Assembly: GCA_050329575.1 (NCBI GenBank) | Contig: JBHJOP010000079.1 | Coordinates: 1 to 17,797, forward strand | DNA length: 17,797 nt | Direction of reading: 5' to 3' | Source of the DNA: JAUXFS01 sp050329575 | GTDB lineage: Bacteria; Pseudomonadota; Alphaproteobacteria; Rhodospirillales; Defluviicoccaceae | Position numbers and translations under genes: made by a program | Notes under the pieces: generated by a model | Database searches by the model: none | Told to the model about the DNA's origin: nothing | The model's input: only the letters and a program-made list of their open reading frames with translations | Shown here: one piece after another, positions 13,856 through 17,797 of the stretch | Layout: each line of letters opens with the position of its first letter | Numbering within the stretch: position 1 is the first letter of the stretch

Positions 13856-16257
13856 GGGTCACGCTGTCCTGGCTGAAGGCGCATCTGGACACCGCGGCAT
13901 CGACCGATCGGATCGCCGAGACGTTGACGATGATCGGGCTGGAGGTGGAGAGCGTGACCGATCGTGCCGCCGGGCTGCGGGATTTCGTCGTCGCCCGGGT
14001 CGTCGAGGCGCGCCGCCACCCCAATGCCGACAAGCTCAGCGTCTGCACCGTCGAGACCGGCAGCGGTCGCTTCGAAGTGGTTTGCGGCGCCCCGAACGTC
14101 CGGACCGGGATGAAGGGCGTCTTCGCCGCCAGCGGGTCGTTCGTTCCGGGGGCCGGCATCACCCTCAAGCGGGCGTCCATCCGCGGTGTCGAGAGCTGCG
14201 GCATGCTGCTCTCGGAGCGGGAGATGGGCCTCTCCGACGAACACACGGGCATTGTCGAGTTGGCCGCCGATGCGCCCGTCGGAGCCCCGGCCGTTGCGGT
14301 CATGGGCCTGGACGACCCGGTGATCGACGTGGCGATCACCCCCAACCGCGGCGACTGCCTCGGCGTCCGCGGGATCGCCCGCGAGTTGGCGGCGGCCGGG
14401 CTCGGGACCCTGAAGCCGCTCGCCGCCGATCCGCTGCCCGGTGCCTTCGAGAGCCCGATCGGCGTCCGGATGGACCTCGATGGCGCGACCGCCGACGCCT
14501 GTCCCTACTTCGTCGGGCGCTACATCCGCGGGGTCCGCAACCGGGAGAGCCCGACGTGGCTGAAGGAGAAGCTGCTGGCGGTGGGGCTGCGGCCGATCTC
14601 GGCGCTCGTCGACATCACCAATTACATCACCCTCGACCTGTGCCGGCCGTTGCACGCGTTCGATGCCGACAAGGTGCGCGGCGACCTCCGGGTCCGCATG
14701 GCGCGCCCAGACGAGATGCTGTCGGCGCTCAACGGCCGCACGTACGCCCTCGACGGGGAGATGACGGTCATCGCCGACGACGCTGGTCCGGAGGCGCTCG
14801 GCGGCGTCATGGGCGGCGAGGGCAGTGCCTGCACCGCGGACACGGTCAACGTGTTTCTCGAGTCGGCCCTGTTCGACCCGCTGCGGACGGCGTCCACCGG
14901 CCGAAGGCTCGGTCTGACATCGGACGCCCGCTACCGGTTCGAGCGCGGCATCGATCCCTCGTTCGTGGCGACCGGCATGGAGATCGCCACCCGGCTGGTG
15001 GTCGACCTGTGCGGGGGCGAGCCGTCGTTTCCGGTCGTCGCCGGCCGCGAACCCTCCTGGCGGCGCGACATCGCGTTCCGACCAGGAAGGGTGCGGGCGC
15101 TGTGCGGCGTCGACATCGACCACGCGCAGGTCGCGGACGTTCTCGGCATCCTCGGATTCACCGGCGAGTTCGGGGGCGGGACGTGGCGTGTCACGGTTCC
15201 GCCGTGGCGCAACGATATCGTCGGCGAGGCCTGTCTGGTCGAGGAGGTGGTGCGTATCCACGGCTACGACCGCATCCCGACGGTTCCGCTGCCGCGGACG
15301 ACCGAACGGCCGCAGGCCGCCCTGACTCCCGAGCAGCGGCGTCGCGCCACCGCGCGTCGGACGCTCGCCGCGCGCGGCCTGGTCGAGGCGGTCACCTTCT
15401 CGTTCCTGTCGTCCGCGGCCGCCGATCTGTTCGGCGGGGTGGCCGACGAGCTCAGGCTGGTCAACCCGATCAGCGCCGATCTCGACGTCATGCGCCCCTC
15501 GCTGCTTCCCAATCTGATCGCCGCCGCCGGCCGCAACGCCGATCGCGGCATCGCCGACGCATCGCTGTTCGAGGTCGGGCCCCAGTACGCCGGCTGCGAG
15601 CCGGATGGGCAGGAACTCGTCGCCGCCGGGATCCGATCGGGGCGGACCGGCCCGCGCAACTGGGCCGAACCGCCGCGTCCGGTCGACGCCTTCGACGCCA
15701 AGGCCGATGCGCTCGCCGTTCTCGAGGCCGTCGGCGTGCCGACCGACCCGTTGCACACCGGAAGCGAGGCGCCGGCGTGGTATCATCCCGGTCGCTCCGG
15801 GACGCTGTCGCTGGGGCCGAAGACGGTGCTGGCGGTGTTCGGCGAGATCCATCCCCGCGTGCTCCGGCGGATGCAGATCCGCGGGCCGGTGGTCGGGTTC
15901 GAGGTGTTGCTCGATCTGCTGCCGCGCGCCGCGCCGCGGCGCGGTGCCGCGCGGCCGCCGTTGCGGCTCGCCCCCTTCCAGCCGATCGAACGCGATTTCG
16001 CCTTCGTCGTCGACGTCGACGTCCCGGCGGAGGCGCTGGTCGGCGCGGCGCGCAAGGCCGCTCGTGCCCTGGTCACCGACGTTCGGGTGTTCGACGTGTT
16101 CGTCGGCGGCGGTCTCGGCGCGGGCAAGAAGTCGCTGGCCCTCGGCGTCGTGCTGCAGCCGACCGAACGGACGCTGACCGATCCGGAGATCGCCGACGTC
16201 GCCGCCCGGATCGTTGCCAGCGTGGAGGCGGCGACGGGCGCGACCCTGAGGGCGTAG
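13852..16257 (+). CDS. pheT: Phenylalanine--tRNA ligase beta subunit, UUG start
   Basis: The 801-residue subunit has the expected domain order. The EMAP/tRNA-binding-like domain comes early (VVARVVEARRHPNADKLS, from about 46). It is followed by B3/B4, the editing module (ISALVDITNYITLDLCRPLH), and B5 (about 404-475, RRDIAFRPGRVRALCGVDID). The catalytic-like core comes next, and the FDX-ACB anticodon-binding domain is last (about 705-801, FQPIERDFAFVVDV). It supplies tRNA binding and editing of mischarged tyrosine. The start is TTG at 13852, because RVTLSWLKAHLD is the conserved N-terminus and the codon directly before it is TTG; it overlaps the pheS TGA as TTGA. A G-rich run (about 13836-13842) may serve as Shine-Dalgarno. 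No ATG or GTG lies closer to the conserved start. Confidence 0.97.
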   Translation: MRVTLSWLKAHLDTAASTDRIAETLTMIGLEVESVTDRAAGLRDFVVARVVEARRHPNADKLSVCTVETGSGRFEVVCGAPNVRTGMKGVFAASGSFVPGAGITLKRASIRGVESCGMLLSEREMGLSDEHTGIVELAADAPVGAPAVAVMGLDDPVIDVAITPNRGDCLGVRGIARELAAAGLGTLKPLAADPLPGAFESPIGVRMDLDGATADACPYFVGRYIRGVRNRESPTWLKEKLLAVGLRPISALVDITNYITLDLCRPLHAFDADKVRGDLRVRMARPDEMLSALNGRTYALDGEMTVIADDAGPEALGGVMGGEGSACTADTVNVFLESALFDPLRTASTGRRLGLTSDARYRFERGIDPSFVATGMEIATRLVVDLCGGEPSFPVVAGREPSWRRDIAFRPGRVRALCGVDIDHAQVADVLGILGFTGEFGGGTWRVTVPPWRNDIVGEACLVEEVVRIHGYDRIPTVPLPRTTERPQAALTPEQRRRATARRTLAARGLVEAVTFSFLSSAAADLFGGVADELRLVNPISADLDVMRPSLLPNLIAAAGRNADRGIADASLFEVGPQYAGCEPDGQELVAAGIRSGRTGPRNWAEPPRPVDAFDAKADALAVLEAVGVPTDPLHTGSEAPAWYHPGRSGTLSLGPKTVLAVFGEIHPRVLRRMQIRGPVVGFEVLLDLLPRAAPRRGAARPPLRLAPFQPIERDFAFVVDVDVPAEALVGAARKAARALVTDVRVFDVFVGGGLGAGKKSLALGVVLQPTERTLTDPEIADVAARIVASVEAATGATLRA

Positions 16258-16322
16258 CATCCGTCCGCCGCGCCGCCGCGGCCGGTCGCGCCGTTGCCAT
16301 CGTGCCGGTGACCGGTGCGGTT

Positions 16323-16340
16323 CGATCGCCTCGGCGATCG
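16323..16340. other. Perfect palindrome between convergent pheT and DUF488 genes
   Basis: CGATCGCC (16323-16330) and GGCGATCG (16333-16340) flank TC, giving a symmetric hairpin of about seven pairs. It lies 65 bases past the pheT stop and 46 bases past the stop of the leftward DUF488 gene, where a bidirectional terminator would be expected. No T-run is present on either side, so termination is a guess. Confidence 0.35.
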
Positions 16341-16386
16341 CGGATGACCTTTGTCGAGGCCGCTCGAGCGAGGGACGCGACCGTCG

Positions 16387-16842
16387 TCAGAGATGGCGTA
16401 CGGTCAGGTTGCCGCCCCATCGCTCGTTGAGGTAGTCGCAGACGAGGCGCCGGTGGCAGTGGTGTGGTTTCGCCTCCGAGCAGAGAAGGCAGGCGCCATC
16501 CAGGCTCTCCGGCTGCAGACGGTCCTCGATCCTGCGCTCGGCCATCAGCGAGACGAACTGGCGCTCGTATGATTCCCAGTCGCCCTTCTCCTTTTTGTAG
16601 GCCTTCAGAATGGCGTCCGTCGGCGCCAGCAGCGGCTGATGGAGGTACTGGATGCCGCCGATCTTGCGGAGGAAGTAAGCGAGGTCGTCCGCCTTGGCGA
16701 AGCCGGCGAGTTGCGACGTGTTGTGCAGGCGAACGTCGATGACTTTTCCAACCCTGGCCTTGAGCAGTCGCTCGAAGAACCCCTCAGCCGTGGTCTGGGT
16801 GAAGCCGATCGTTGAAACGATGACCTTGTCCACGTCGCTCAT
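16387..16842 (-). CDS. DUF488 family protein, second of tandem pair
   Basis: The 151-residue protein belongs to DUF488, a family without an established activity. Its N-terminal strand STIGFTQ corresponds to the usual TIGHST, with Phe14 replacing His. KVIDVR (Asp37, Arg39) is the second conserved site, and LLCSEAKPHHCHR (Cys121, Ser122, Glu123, Cys129, His130, Arg131) is the family's hallmark. LAPTDAILKAYKK occupies the place of the LGGRPR-type loop. The clustered Cys, Glu, His and Arg suggest an active or metal/ligand site, but no reaction is known to me. Its ATG overlaps the stop of the preceding DUF488 gene as ATGA, so the two are made together and may form a heteromer. It converges on pheT. 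Confidence 0.88.
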   Translation of the reverse strand: MSDVDKVIVSTIGFTQTTAEGFFERLLKARVGKVIDVRLHNTSQLAGFAKADDLAYFLRKIGGIQYLHQPLLAPTDAILKAYKKEKGDWESYERQFVSLMAERRIEDRLQPESLDGACLLCSEAKPHHCHRRLVCDYLNERWGGNLTVRHL

Positions 16843-17465
16843 TCCGCGGCAATCGGGCTTTTGACATCCGGCTCTGGCTCCGCATGGGCGACCCTTCGGG
16901 CGCGCTCGCGATAGGCTGCCGCCAGCCGTTCCTCGCGGGATGCGAACAGATCTTCACCGTTGCGGCCGGAAACTTCGAGCAGACGATCCTCGATCGGCCC
17001 ATGATCGATAACCTCGCCACCAGCCAAGAGGTGTTTCACGGTGACGCCGCGGCGCGAAAGCGCCCGTCCGACCAGCAGGCAGCGGTGGCAATCGAGCGGA
17101 TCCTGCTCGGAACACATCAAGGCAACGCGATACTTGCGCGCGCCCTCGACAACCCGATCCAGCCCTCGCTGAAATTCCTCCGTCTTGGCCATCTTCTCGT
17201 AGTCGGCGACGCCCTCGCGATACAGGTCGCGATCACGAGGCCGGCCGCCCAGCTCCTTGCCGAGGAAGCTGTAGGCGATGCCGGCCGAGCGAAGGTTGCT
17301 CTTCAGGGCATCGCTGTTGAACTGCGGCGCGTGCCGTGAATAAGGCGCCGACCGAACGTCCGCCACGGCCGTCACCCCCGCCCCGCGCAGCAGCGCGAGG
17401 AACCGCTCCGCGGGATGGGTCGAGTGACCGATCGTCAGAATGGTGATGAAACTTCGTTCATCCAT
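16839..17465 (-). CDS. DUF488 family protein, first of tandem pair
   Basis: The 208-residue protein is a fuller DUF488 member. It has LTIGHSTHPAERF (His14), VADVRSAPYSRH (Asp36, Arg38), FLGKELGGRPRD and the hallmark LMCSEQDPLDCHR (Cys118, Glu120, Cys126, His127, Arg128). A charged C-terminal tail (about 165-208, rich in Arg, Glu and Ala) extends beyond the core and is not shared with its neighbour. Its function is unknown. The start ATG at 17465 lies four bases after the stop of the upstream partial gene; the following gene overlaps by ATGA. The two DUF488 proteins are distant paralogues rather than a recent duplication. Composition is less GC-biased than in the translation cluster, which suggests a separate origin. 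Confidence 0.9.
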   Translation of the reverse strand: MDERSFITILTIGHSTHPAERFLALLRGAGVTAVADVRSAPYSRHAPQFNSDALKSNLRSAGIAYSFLGKELGGRPRDRDLYREGVADYEKMAKTEEFQRGLDRVVEGARKYRVALMCSEQDPLDCHRCLLVGRALSRRGVTVKHLLAGGEVIDHGPIEDRLLEVSGRNGEDLFASREERLAAAYRERARRVAHAEPEPDVKSPIAAE

Positions 17466-17469
17466 GCGC

Positions 17470-17797
17470 TTACCAGTAGACGCCGTTGATCATGACATAG
17501 CACTTATCCGGCTGGCCTGCCCACGCTCGCGCCAAGCCGACGCGGACATGCAGGAGTCCTCCGTGCGGAAGCGCCTGTTGAATGGCGGCCAAGCCTCCGG
17601 CGCGCCACGCTTCCTTCAACGCCGCGCTGGATACTGCCAGCTTGTATCGGCTTTGTCCGTTGTCGAGGATAGCCTCTAATCTTACTGAGTCACATACTGA
17701 GTCACAAGATATCGGGGTTTCGCGGCGGCGAGATGTGGTAGATATAGCGATTCGTTCATCAACATGCGGTGTGTGGAATGGATCGTCGCGGGATCGA
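17470..17797 (-). CDS. Unrecognised protein, 3' part only (gene runs off the right edge)
   Basis: Reading the minus strand from the right edge, one frame is open for 108 codons to a TAA at 17470-17472. No stop and no clear start codon lie in the window, so the gene starts beyond 17797. The visible part includes HTPHVDERIAISTTSRRRE, then LDNGQSRYKLAVSSAALKEA, and ends PDKCYVMINGVYW. I do not recognise it. The C-terminal half looks like a compact mixed alpha/beta domain; there is no membrane segment. Only four bases separate its stop from the DUF488 start, so it is the upstream gene of the same operon. Codons are more AT-rich here than in the core genes. An internal start (TTG at 17619) would give only about 49 residues. 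A 79-codon ORF on the other strand (17440-17679) overlaps it and is less convincing because it also runs antisense into the DUF488 start. Confidence 0.6.
   Translation of the reverse strand, partial: RSRDDPFHTPHVDERIAISTTSRRRETPISCDSVCDSVRLEAILDNGQSRYKLAVSSAALKEAWRAGGLAAIQQALPHGGLLHVRVGLARAWAGQPDKCYVMINGVYW
17683..17706. repeat. Two perfect tandem copies of a 12-base unit
   Basis: TACTGAGTCACA occurs twice head to tail. In the minus-strand frame it encodes CDSV twice, so it keeps the frame. On the minus strand the same bases contain TTGTGA (17703-17708) and TAAGAT (17680-17685) separated by 17 bases, which resembles a promoter for the DUF488 genes. It could therefore be a short duplication in coding sequence or a pair of operator-like sites one helical turn apart. 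Confidence 0.6.

Noticed and set aside
13801..16260. 819-codon open frame antisense to pheT, and a 946-codon frame on the plus strand at 13590-16430
   Set aside because: Both translate to Arg/Gly/Asp-rich low-complexity sequence over the clear pheT gene; stop-codon scarcity explains them.
16839..17797. Phage or mobile-element boundary next to the DUF488 genes
   Set aside because: No integrase, transposase, tRNA gene, inverted terminal repeat or attachment-like direct repeat is visible; composition alone does not establish it.

Overview
The window is a very GC-rich stretch of bacterial chromosome with strong G/C third-position preference. The gene content (thrS, infC, rpmI, rplT, pheS, pheT, a GT4 glycosyltransferase just upstream of thrS, an NfeD/slipin pair, an ABHD10-like hydrolase) fits an alphaproteobacterium, probably a Rhodospirillales-like one. 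That placement rests on protein style and gene order read by eye, not on a database search.

Layout. Positions 1-2750 hold the end of an AIM24-family gene, a small unrecognised gene, and a leftward pair: an HAD-IIB phosphatase followed by a secreted trypsin-like protease, joined by a GTGA overlap. Positions 2900-4580 hold a glutathione S-transferase-like gene and a YeeZ-type SDR, both rightward. Positions 4669-6971 are a membrane-quality module: a ClpP-class NfeD protease and, five bases later, its slipin partner. Positions 7064-9130 are a divergent pair: an ABHD10-like alpha/beta hydrolase (minus) and a GT4 glycosyltransferase (plus).

Positions 9127-16257 are the core translation cluster: thrS with a clear sigma70-type promoter, infC with a non-canonical AUA start codon, then rpmI-rplT-pheS-pheT behind a second clear promoter. 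PheT starts at a UUG that overlaps the pheS stop. The cluster makes threonyl- and phenylalanyl-tRNA synthetases, initiation factor 3 and ribosomal proteins L35 and L20.

From about 16387 to the right edge the style changes. There are two tandem DUF488 genes on the minus strand joined by ATGA, preceded by the 3' part of an unrecognised gene that runs off the window. This end is visibly more AT-rich and uses less biased codons, so it looks like the edge of an accessory region. It is the best candidate here for an uncharacterised system. I see no tRNA, rRNA, CRISPR array, insertion sequence or integrase in the window.
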